Source of the DNA: Gemmatimonadales bacterium
GTDB lineage: Bacteria > Gemmatimonadota > Gemmatimonadetes > Gemmatimonadales > GWC2-71-9
Reading direction: 5' to 3'
DNA: 64,000 bases
Assembly: GCA_013812695.1 (NCBI GenBank)
Contig: JACCSZ010000190.1
Location: forward strand, 20,718-84,717
Under the pieces are notes generated by a model that saw nothing but the letters and a program-made list of their open reading frames with translations, was not told the DNA's origin and did no database searches. The position numbers and the translations under genes were made by a program. Position 1 is the stretch's first letter, and every line of letters starts with the position of its first letter. Below are positions 1 through 10,427 of this stretch, one piece after another.

Positions 1-1671
<1,671 letters not shown>

Positions 1672-1742
1672 CAAAAACGGTCACTCGGTGCCGGCGGTTG
1701 CCGACGACTTGATAACGTCGCCTGCCTGCATCGTGGTGATCT

Positions 1743-1771
1743 CGGCTCCCGGGCAACCGGGGCCGATTTTT
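1743..1771 (+). terminator. Rho-independent terminator after glmS
   Basis: A GC-rich hairpin (CGGC, one bulged T, CCCGG; loop GCAA; CCGGGGCCG) is followed directly by ATTTTT. It lies 72 bases after the glmS stop on the same strand, before the convergent metallohydrolase gene. Confidence 0.6.
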
Positions 1772-1834
1772 GTGCGCTCAGCACGTCCGGTCGTCCGGGG
1801 GCGTACGTGTGGCCGGCCCGCGAGCCGCGGGGGG

Positions 1835-2791
1835 TCAGGTCGGGGCCGGCGAAGCCTCTCCGTGGCCGGCGGACCCCGTCGACTTCAGGCCTGAGACCGC
1901 CTGCCCCTCCGGCAGGGACCAGGTCTGACCGACTTCGGTGATGACCACGCGCCACCGCTCGGGCCCGGCGGCGGCGAGGAGCCGGCGCATGGGCTCGTCC
2001 ATCGGCTCGCGGCTCAATCGGAAGGTGGAGTGGTGAATCGGCAGCAGGTACTCGGCCCCGAGCGCCTTGAACATCCGCCAGGCTTCTTCGGGCGAGGCAT
2101 GGCTCGCGATCCAGGGATCGTAGGCGCCGATGGGCAGGATGGCGAGATCGACGGGTCCACGGCGGGCGAGCCCGGCAAATGCGTCGGTATACGCGGTGTC
2201 CCCGGCGAACACCACGGTCCGGTCGTGCTTCCGCAGCAGGTAGCCGCCATAGCCGCGATGCCGGTCGGTGACCATGCGCGCGCCCCAGTGCCGGCTCTCG
2301 ATCGATTCGACAGCCAGATCCCCGATCCTTACCACATCTCCCCATCCGAGCTCGTCAACGACCCGAAACCGCCGGACGAGATCGCGATTGCCTGCCTGCA
2401 CCACGACGCGGACCTTCCGGGAAATGGCGCTGAGGGTACCCAAATCGGTGTGATCCATGTGGGCATGCGAGAGCAGCGCCACATCGAGGTGCGGCAGCTC
2501 GCGCTTCCGGAGCGCGGGCTGGATCAGCCGGCGCGGCCCCAGCTTCAGGATGCCCCGGCCCAGGCCGATGCGGCGCTCGAGCGCGGGGTCCGTCACGATC
2601 CAGGTGCCGTGGAAGTTGAGCAGGACGGTGGCATGGCCGAGCCAGGCGGCCGTCAATCGGTCATCCGGCCACGAGGACGGGTCGGGCCGATGCGGTGCCG
2701 GTGCGACGCTCCGGCCAAGATCCTGACGGCGGTCTACGACGGCGTCGCGGGCATAGCGGCGCGCGAAGGCCAGGCGATGGGCGAACGTCAA
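1835..2791 (-). CDS. Metallo-beta-lactamase-fold hydrolase (UlaG/NAPE-PLD-like)
   Basis: Predicted metal-dependent hydrolase of the beta-lactamase fold. It carries the metal-binding HxHxDH motif as SHAHMDHTD, a later GDTAYTD (bridging Asp) and PIHHSTF near the C-terminus, and has the compact layout of the L-ascorbate-lactonase/NAPE-PLD-like group (substrates of this group vary). I place the start at TTG 2791, because the frame upstream of it (open to a GTG at 2899) overlaps the preceding gene by about 100 bases and encodes Pro/Arg-rich shadow sequence. The stop of that upstream gene is at 2799, so the two look like one minus-strand unit. The substrate cannot be told from sequence. Start codon is uncertain. 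Confidence 0.8.
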   Translation of the reverse strand: MTFAHRLAFARRYARDAVVDRRQDLGRSVAPAPHRPDPSSWPDDRLTAAWLGHATVLLNFHGTWIVTDPALERRIGLGRGILKLGPRRLIQPALRKRELPHLDVALLSHAHMDHTDLGTLSAISRKVRVVVQAGNRDLVRRFRVVDELGWGDVVRIGDLAVESIESRHWGARMVTDRHRGYGGYLLRKHDRTVVFAGDTAYTDAFAGLARRGPVDLAILPIGAYDPWIASHASPEEAWRMFKALGAEYLLPIHHSTFRLSREPMDEPMRRLLAAAGPERWRVVITEVGQTWSLPEGQAVSGLKSTGSAGHGEASPAPT

Positions 2792-2798
2792 CTGGCAG

Positions 2799-3305
2799 TC
2801 AGTATCGGCGGCCGTTCCCGCCGGACAGCGCGTCGAACGCAGCCGCGGTCGCGAGCCCGAACACGGCGTGGGTGCCAAGCGGGATGAGTGCCTTGGCACG
2901 CGGGCGTTCGGTCGCCGGCGGCAGAATCCCGCGCCGCGGGAGGATGCCCCTCTTGGGATAGTTGAGCGCCCAGATCAGCTCCCCGTAGACCAGCCCGTGG
3001 AGGGCGTGCGGCAGACGCAGGCGGTTCTGGACAACCCCGTAGATTGCGCCCCACAGGGCTGAATAGGCGAGGTGGGCGCCCATCCCGGCGGCCCACGCCG
3101 CTGGCTTGGAGATTGGGTGTCCTGCCTTCCGCGCCTCCGTCTCCACCACCAGGATCGGTTCGATTTCCAGTGGCTCCTCGACCGGCAAAAACAGTTTCTG
3201 TTCGATCCCGTTGGCCGTCGTCACCGCTGCCGCGCCTGCCAGGCCGGCCAGCGCCCCGGTAAGCGCCGCCGTGGCCACACCCAGCGGTCGGGGTTCAGCG
3301 TTCAT
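2799..3305 (-). CDS. Small membrane protein, DUF1440/YagU-like
   Basis: A 168-residue protein with Ala/Gly-rich hydrophobic segments near residues 8-30, 85-105 and 140-158. The pattern GAHLAYSALWGAIYG resembles membrane proteins of the DUF1440/YagU type, whose biochemical role is not settled. It has no catalytic motif that I can see. It is divergent from dtd across about 100 bases and is followed closely by the metallohydrolase gene. Assignment to the family is by resemblance only; hypothetical membrane protein is the safe reading. Confidence 0.65.
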   Translation of the reverse strand: MNAEPRPLGVATAALTGALAGLAGAAAVTTANGIEQKLFLPVEEPLEIEPILVVETEARKAGHPISKPAAWAAGMGAHLAYSALWGAIYGVVQNRLRLPHALHGLVYGELIWALNYPKRGILPRRGILPPATERPRAKALIPLGTHAVFGLATAAAFDALSGGNGRRY

Positions 3306-3403
3306 AGTTCAATGCGCTCCAGACTACGTTTGGATTCATGGATTCGCCACGCGTCGTTCGGACATTATCGTCTGCGACGCGCTGCGACCATGACGGAGGT
3401 CAC

Positions 3404-3844
3404 ATGCGCGTCGTTCTTCAACGGGTGTCCAGAGCGTCGGTGACGATCGATGGCCGAGTGGCTGGCGCCATCGGGCGGGGATACTGCGTGCTCGTCGGCT
3501 TCACCCACGCCGATAACGGCGACCGGGTAGATTGGATGGCCGACAAGGTCGCCGGCCTCCGGCTGTTCTCCGACGATCAGGGCAAGATGAACCTCGCCCT
3601 CGCCGAGGTTGGGGGCGCGGTGCTGGTGATCAGCCAGTTCACGCTTTACGGCGACGCCGTAAAGGGCCGCCGGCCGTCGTTCATCGACGCCGCGGGGCCC
3701 GGGGCGGCCATCCCGCTGTACGAAGGCTTCGTCGCCGCGCTCCGGGCTCGCGGAGTGGAGACCGCCACCGGCGAGTTCGGCGCCGACATGCAGGTCGAGA
3801 TCCACAACGACGGCCCCGTGACCCTCCTCCTGGACCGCGCATGA
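3404..3844 (+). CDS. dtd: D-aminoacyl-tRNA deacylase
   Basis: Removes D-amino acids mistakenly loaded on tRNA, a cytoplasmic proofreading function. The 146-residue length is normal for the family. The protein begins MRVVLQRVSRASVTI, and carries the active-site SQFTLYGD and the C-terminal NDGPVTLLLD segment (the family's Gly-cisPro motif). I choose ATG 3404 because it has GGAGGT just upstream and gives the standard N-terminus; the frame is open upstream to 3338. Its stop overlaps the maf start (ATGA), so the two are translationally coupled. Confidence 0.95.
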   Translation: MRVVLQRVSRASVTIDGRVAGAIGRGYCVLVGFTHADNGDRVDWMADKVAGLRLFSDDQGKMNLALAEVGGAVLVISQFTLYGDAVKGRRPSFIDAAGPGAAIPLYEGFVAALRARGVETATGEFGADMQVEIHNDGPVTLLLDRA

Positions 3845-4446
3845 CCCGTGAGATCCTGACCCTCGCCTCCGCGTCGCCCCGTCGCCGCCAGCTGCTCGAG
3901 ATGCTCGGCATTCCGGTCCGCGTGGTACCCTCGAACATTCCCGAGGTGCGCCGGCCGGTGGAGGCGCCCGTGGACTACGTGGAGCGCCTGGCGCGCGAAA
4001 AGGCGTTGAGCGTCCCGGGACGCCTGGTCCTGGGGGCCGACACGACCGTCGTGATCCGCGACGAGGTGCTGGAGAAGCCGGCCGACGAGGCCGATGCCCT
4101 GCGGATGCTCAAGAAGCTGCAGGGCCGGACGCACCAGGTGGTCACATCGGTGGCGCTGGTGGCGGACGAGACGATTCATCAGGCCACCGACGTGACCAAC
4201 GTGGTCTTCCGCCGCCTGAGCGACGAGTTCCTGGGGGCCTATGTGGCGACCGGTGAACCGATGGACAAGGCGGGGGCGTACGGAATCCAGGGCTACGGGG
4301 CGGCGCTGGTCGAGCGGGTCGAGGGTGATTTCTTCAGCGTGATGGGCCTGCCGCTTCGCCTGGTCCTCCAGTTGCTCGAGCGGGCAGGCCGTGCCTATCG
4401 CTTCGAGGGCCGCAACGGCACGCCGGCGGTGACCGAGGTGCGCTGA
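3841..4446 (+). CDS. maf: Maf-family nucleotide pyrophosphatase
   Basis: Maf proteins hydrolyse dTTP/UTP or modified nucleotides to monophosphates and act as house-cleaning enzymes; some members affect septum formation. Visible landmarks are LASASPRRRQLLEMLG at the N-terminus, GADTTV with the catalytic Asp, GEPMDKAGAYGIQG and the closing GDFFSVMGLPL. Length is 201 residues, normal. The start overlaps the dtd stop by four bases. The 3' end overlaps the convergent cyclase gene by about 50 bases. The dTTP/UTP versus m7GTP subfamily was not resolved. Confidence 0.93.
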   Translation: MTREILTLASASPRRRQLLEMLGIPVRVVPSNIPEVRRPVEAPVDYVERLAREKALSVPGRLVLGADTTVVIRDEVLEKPADEADALRMLKKLQGRTHQVVTSVALVADETIHQATDVTNVVFRRLSDEFLGAYVATGEPMDKAGAYGIQGYGAALVERVEGDFFSVMGLPLRLVLQLLERAGRAYRFEGRNGTPAVTEVR

Positions 4447-6056
4447 GGCTCGACGTCCCGGACCCGATACACCTGGACCACGCCCACCTTGCCTTTGAGG
4501 CCCAGCTCCGGCAGGAATTCGGAGCTCACCTGATCCCGCACCACCCCCAGCAACGCTTCGCTCACCAGGATCTCGCCCGGCGCCGCCTCGGCGCAGAGCC
4601 GTGCGGCCACGTTCACGGCGTCACCGATGACCGTGTATTCCAGGCGCCGATGGCTCCCGATGTTGCCGGCGAAGACCTCGCCGGTGTTGATGCCGATGCC
4701 CACGCCGATTTCGGGCCGGCCCTGGCTCGCCCACCGCTCGTTCAGCCGCGCGATGGCCTGCTGCATCGCCATCGCGGCCCGGACCGCTCGGTCCGGATCG
4801 TCGGCATGAGCGATCGGCGCTCCCCAGAGCGCCATGATCGCGTCGCCGATGAACTTGTCGAGCGTGCCGCCATGCTCGAAGATGACCTCCACCATCTCGG
4901 TGAAGTACTCGCTCAGGAGCTGCGCGATGGCGTCCGGTCCCATCGACTCCGCGATCGCGGTGAAGCCGCGGATGTCGCTGAAGAGCACGGTGGTCTGGCG
5001 GCGCTCTCCGCCCGTGCGGATGGCGCCGTCCTGCTGAGCGATCTCGGCGGCGACGTTGGGCGCGAAGTACCGCTCGAAGTTGGAGCGGATCGTGGCCTCC
5101 CGGCGGATGTGCTCGGCGTAGCGCGAGTTCTTGATGCCGACGGCGGCAAGGCCGCTGAACGCGACGAGAAACTGCAGGTCCTCGTCGGTGAACGTGTCCG
5201 TCGTGGTGAGGTTGTCGACGTACAGGAGCCCGAGGAGTCGGTCACCGCTCGCCATGAGCGGCGAGCACATGGCGCTCCGGACGCTCTGGAGCACGAGGGA
5301 CTGGCCGCGGAAGCGGTTGTCCGCCGGCGCGTTCTGCGACACGACGGCGACCCGCTCCTGGATGACCTTGTCGGCGATCGATCGCGGCACCTGGAGCGGC
5401 TGGGCGTCGCCGAGCCGGCTCCGGGAGATCGTCGGCACCAGCTCGCCGGTCTGCTCGTTCTGAAGCACGATCGTGACCCGGTCCACGCTCATGACCTCGA
5501 AGGTGGTGTCGACGACGGCGCGGAGCAGGCGGTCGAGATCGAGCTCGGCCGAGAGCTTCTGGGATACTTCGAGGAGCATCTGGAGCTTGCGCGCTTGGCG
5601 GTCCTCACCGGTCGAGGCGGTGACCCGAAGCTGTCCGGCCGACGGGGCATCGCGGCTGGTGATCCCCGGCGGGACCCCGGCATTCACGACCAGCTGCCGG
5701 ACGATCTGCCCGCCCGGCGGTCCCGCTTCGCCCCCGATGGCCGGACGCTGCAGCGCCGGCATGGACAGGCCCCCGCCGAGGAGTCGGAACACCACTTTGC
5801 CGAAGGTGATCGCCTCGTCGAGCGCCAGGCGGCCCGTGCCGATCCGGATGCCGTTGATGCAGGTCCCGTTCGAGCTGCCGAGATCTTTCACCTGCACGCC
5901 GTCGGTACCGACGGTCAGCTCGGCGTGCCGCCGGGAAATCGTCGGGTCGTAGATGGCGATGTCGCTGGCCAGCCCCCGCCCCACAACGAGCGTGCGGCCC
6001 TCGGCGAGCTCGAAGCTCTGGTCGCCGGCGGCGCTGACGAGGCGGAACGGGGGCAT
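4395..6056 (-). CDS. FHA-GAF adenylate cyclase (class III)
   Basis: A cytoplasmic signalling enzyme expected to make cAMP. Order of domains over 553 residues: FHA (about 20-95, with GRGLASDIAIYDPTISRRHAE and DLGSSNGTCING, a phospho-Thr reader), a GAF sensor domain (about 160-330), and a class III cyclase domain (about 350-540). The cyclase keeps both metal-binding Asp residues (FSDIRGFT and FIGDAIMALWG), the base-selecting Lys (TLDKFIGD) and Asp (YTVIGDAVN), and the transition-state Asn/Arg (VNVAARLC). It should therefore be active and ATP-specific. It has no membrane segment. It is convergent with maf and overlaps it by 52 bases. Confidence 0.92.
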   Translation of the reverse strand: MPPFRLVSAAGDQSFELAEGRTLVVGRGLASDIAIYDPTISRRHAELTVGTDGVQVKDLGSSNGTCINGIRIGTGRLALDEAITFGKVVFRLLGGGLSMPALQRPAIGGEAGPPGGQIVRQLVVNAGVPPGITSRDAPSAGQLRVTASTGEDRQARKLQMLLEVSQKLSAELDLDRLLRAVVDTTFEVMSVDRVTIVLQNEQTGELVPTISRSRLGDAQPLQVPRSIADKVIQERVAVVSQNAPADNRFRGQSLVLQSVRSAMCSPLMASGDRLLGLLYVDNLTTTDTFTDEDLQFLVAFSGLAAVGIKNSRYAEHIRREATIRSNFERYFAPNVAAEIAQQDGAIRTGGERRQTTVLFSDIRGFTAIAESMGPDAIAQLLSEYFTEMVEVIFEHGGTLDKFIGDAIMALWGAPIAHADDPDRAVRAAMAMQQAIARLNERWASQGRPEIGVGIGINTGEVFAGNIGSHRRLEYTVIGDAVNVAARLCAEAAPGEILVSEALLGVVRDQVSSEFLPELGLKGKVGVVQVYRVRDVEPQRTSVTAGVPLRPSKR

Positions 6057-6092
6057 GGGGAAATATAGGGTGACGAGGGCAGCACGCCGGAC

Positions 6093-6154
6093 CGTCCGTC
6101 ACCCTGAGCGGAGCGATAGGGGGCAGGAGTCCGGTCATGCCCCCTTCGCTCCGC

Positions 6155-6169
<15 letters not shown>
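6093..6169. repeat. REP-like inverted repeat, copy 1
   Basis: Long imperfect palindrome. The left arm begins CGTCCGTCACCCTGAGCG at 6093 and the right arm ends with its reverse complement at 6169, with AGCGA...GGGGGCA pairing further in. Related palindromes occur at 22235-22316 and 24295-24362. The trpE stop codon lies inside the right arm. Confidence 0.8.
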
Positions 6170-7665
<1,496 letters not shown>

Positions 7666-7669
<4 letters not shown>

Positions 7670-8289
7670 GGGGCGGCGGCCACGAGATAGATCCCGGACG
7701 CGGGCAGCGGTGCCCGCAAGTTGTCGGCGGTCGGCCGGCTGGACGGGAGCAGGGCGAGCGCGGACCCGCCGGCCTGCACCTGGCCTACCGCGAGCGCGCG
7801 CTCGTAGAGCACATCGCTACCGAAGGCGATGCGCGCGCGTGCCGGGGCCGAGAAGTAGCGTGCGTACTTGAACGTCACCGACGCGCCCTGGCGCAGCGGT
7901 TGGCTGGTGACCACCTCCAGGCCGTACACGCCCGGGCGCGGCCGGATCTCGACGCTCACCACCCGGCCGCTGTCCACGCGGAAGGCGCGGGGTGGAAAGC
8001 TCACCTCGGCGAACACCACGTTCTCGGGCGGGCCGTGCCGGAGCACGACGACGTGGAGCGCTCCGGCCGCGAAACTGACGGCGGTGTCCGAGGGCGGCGG
8101 GCCCGCGGTCTCGAGCACGATGGCCGTCGCGGCCGGCACCACCCGAACCGCGGATGCCTCGACCCGCGGGCCGGACACCGCCCGCCCGCCACACGCGGCC
8201 GCGAGGGCGGTGACCGCCGTGGTGGTGGCGGCAGCGGCAACGCCACGCCAGGTTGCCCGCTTCCGGCGCCTCCGGGATATTCCCGTCAT
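7666..8289 (-). CDS. Predicted lipoprotein of unknown function
   Basis: About 207 residues. The N-terminus is Arg-rich followed by a hydrophobic Ala/Thr stretch and a lipobox-like LAAAC, so I expect a lipoprotein exported and anchored in a membrane. The mature part is beta-rich with no motif I recognise. I choose ATG 8289 because residues upstream of it (frame open to 8397) are low-complexity and read back into the divergent gene. It is coupled to trpE by a GTGA overlap but nothing suggests a role in tryptophan synthesis. Confidence 0.6.
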
Positions 8290-8291
8290 CG

Positions 8292-10361
8292 ATGTCCTGT
8301 CAGCGCGAGAGGTGTGCGGTGCACAGTGCGGTGCGTGTGACGTTCGTGGTCCTGCTGGCCCACGCGCCCCCGCTCGCGGCCCAGGGATGGAACGCACCCG
8401 AAGCGCTCACGCTCGTGCGGCGGGCGACCGATCGGAGGCTTGCGGCCCAGGCCGACTCGGCACTCGAGAGCTACCGCACGCGGGCGCACGGGTTCCTGTT
8501 TTTCCTGGCGCAGGTGGGCGAAGGGTTGGCCGAGCCGCCCAGGCTGGTCAAAGCCGACGAGCTGCGCGTGGAAGTGTATTGGCGGGCCCCGGACCGGAGC
8601 AAGCAGGTCGTGCTCGGCTGGCGGGACGGCGCGTTCCTGCCGACCGACATCCAGTATCACCGCGATCACCTGGGTATCGTCACCAACGACTTCGGCCCCG
8701 TCATCCGGATCGGTGAAGGCGAGGAGGTCCGGGACGTGCCGCATCCGCTCTCGCCCGCGGGTCTCGGCGCCTACGACTACGCGCTGGGCGATTCGCTGGT
8801 CATCCGGACCGCGTCGGCGGAGACGATGGTCCGCGAGGTGCAGGTGCGCCCGCGCACGTTCGCGCGCCCCCGGGTGGTTGGCACGCTGTACCTGGATGCT
8901 GCCGGCGCGCAGCTGGTGCGCTTCCGCTTCAGCTTCACGCCCGCCGCCTACCTCGACCCGCAGGTCGAGGACATCAGCATCGTCCTGGAGAACTCGTTGT
9001 TCGAGCGCCGTTTCTGGCTGCCGTACCGCCAGGAAGTCGAGATCCGCCGCCGGACGACGTGGCTCGACTTCCCGGCGCGAGGCATCATCCGGGGCCGGTG
9101 GGAGATCGAGGACTACGAGCTCAACGTCCCGCTGCCGGAGGCGCTCTTCCAGGGGCAGGCCATCACTGGGCTCGACCGTCCGCTCCCCGCCGACACGAGC
9201 TGGACCACGCCGCTCGGCGAGGCCATCGCGGGCGTCGCGGCCCCCGTCAATCGCCAGGACATGGACGCGCTCCGGGTGGAGGTCGAGCGGATCGCCGGCG
9301 CGCGGGCGCTGAGCGGGCTCCCGGCGAGGCGGCTCGCGGCGGGATCGGTGAGCGACGTCGTGCACGTGAACCGGGTGCAGGGGCTCACCCTCGGCTTCGG
9401 CGGCGTGGTCGGACTGCGACGGAGCCGGGTGCAGATCCGCCCGTGGATCGGCTACGGCAGCTCGGACCACCGCGTAACCGGCGGCGTCAGCGTCACCGCG
9501 GGGGTGGGCGCCACGCAGCTCACGGGCGGTGCCGCCCGCCGGATCGCCGACCTGAGCGACCTGCCGGTCATCGCCCCCGTCGTCAACTCGCTCCTGGCCC
9601 AGGAGGGCGGCAAGGATTACGGCGACTACGTCCTGCTCCACACGGCGGCGGTCGGACTGAGGCGGCGGCTGAGCGGGCGGACCACGGTCGGGGTGTCGGC
9701 CGCCATCGAGGAGACCCGATCGGTGAGCACCCGGGCCACGCCCGCCACCGGCAGCTACCGGCCGAATCCGGCGCTCGGCTCGGGGGTCTATCGCGTGGCG
9801 CGCGTGGAGCGGGAGCGCGCGAGCGGTGGGATCGCCGTCCGGCGCGACCTGCAGGGCCGCCTGAGCCTTGAAGCGGGCGGGGGTCCGAGCGGGTACGCCC
9901 GGTCGACCCTGGAGGGGCGTTGGCTCACCACGCTCGGTGGTCGGGAACTGGTGTCGCGGCTATACCTCGGCGCCGGTACGGCTCGGCTTCCGCCGCACCG
10001 AAGCTTCGCCATCGGCGGCCGAGGCACGCTGGTCGGCGAGCCGTTCAGGGCCTACGGCGGACGGGAGATGGCCCTGGCCCAAGTCGAATGGCGCTTCGCT
10101 GTGCCGGTGCCGGCGATGCCCCTGGGCTCGTTCGCCTCGACCGGCCGGACGCTGACGGTGGCGCCGTTCCTCGCCGCTGGCGTCGCGGGCCGATCGATCG
10201 CCGGACTGCCGTGGGCCGGCACGGACGGCCTCCGTCCCGTCGCCGGCGTGGCGCTCGAATGGTTCATGCGCCTGATCCGGGTCGAGGCCGGGTTTGGCCT
10301 CAGGGACGGCGGCTTCGGGGTGACGGTGGACGTCAATCGGGACTGGTGGGGCCTGTTGTAG
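8292..10361 (+). CDS. Outer-membrane beta-barrel protein, Omp85-like C-terminus
   Basis: About 690 residues with a short hydrophobic leader (VTFVVLLAHAPPLAAQG), so secreted across the inner membrane. The first ~280 residues form a beta-rich domain (repeated short strands with alternating charged and hydrophobic residues). From about residue 370 the sequence alternates like barrel strands, and GGRGTLVGEPFRAYGG near residue 575 resembles the strand/loop region of Omp85/surface-antigen barrels. Function is unknown; it could be a surface assembly factor or a carboxypeptidase-regulatory-like barrel protein. The start is uncertain: ATG 8292 leaves only two bases to the divergent gene, and GTG 8319, preceded by AGAGG, is a good alternative. 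Confidence 0.65.
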   Translation: MSCQRERCAVHSAVRVTFVVLLAHAPPLAAQGWNAPEALTLVRRATDRRLAAQADSALESYRTRAHGFLFFLAQVGEGLAEPPRLVKADELRVEVYWRAPDRSKQVVLGWRDGAFLPTDIQYHRDHLGIVTNDFGPVIRIGEGEEVRDVPHPLSPAGLGAYDYALGDSLVIRTASAETMVREVQVRPRTFARPRVVGTLYLDAAGAQLVRFRFSFTPAAYLDPQVEDISIVLENSLFERRFWLPYRQEVEIRRRTTWLDFPARGIIRGRWEIEDYELNVPLPEALFQGQAITGLDRPLPADTSWTTPLGEAIAGVAAPVNRQDMDALRVEVERIAGARALSGLPARRLAAGSVSDVVHVNRVQGLTLGFGGVVGLRRSRVQIRPWIGYGSSDHRVTGGVSVTAGVGATQLTGGAARRIADLSDLPVIAPVVNSLLAQEGGKDYGDYVLLHTAAVGLRRRLSGRTTVGVSAAIEETRSVSTRATPATGSYRPNPALGSGVYRVARVERERASGGIAVRRDLQGRLSLEAGGGPSGYARSTLEGRWLTTLGGRELVSRLYLGAGTARLPPHRSFAIGGRGTLVGEPFRAYGGREMALAQVEWRFAVPVPAMPLGSFASTGRTLTVAPFLAAGVAGRSIAGLPWAGTDGLRPVAGVALEWFMRLIRVEAGFGLRDGGFGVTVDVNRDWWGLL

Positions 10362-10427
10362 CGGTCTTATCTTCCCACCGCGTCCTCACCGGCCCTTCCG
10401 CGGCACCTCACGACAGCAAAGCGAGCG

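Noticed and set aside
2792..2899. N-terminal extension of the metallohydrolase to GTG 2899
   Set aside because: It overlaps the upstream membrane-protein gene by about 100 bases and encodes Pro/Arg/Ser-rich text with no fold signature.
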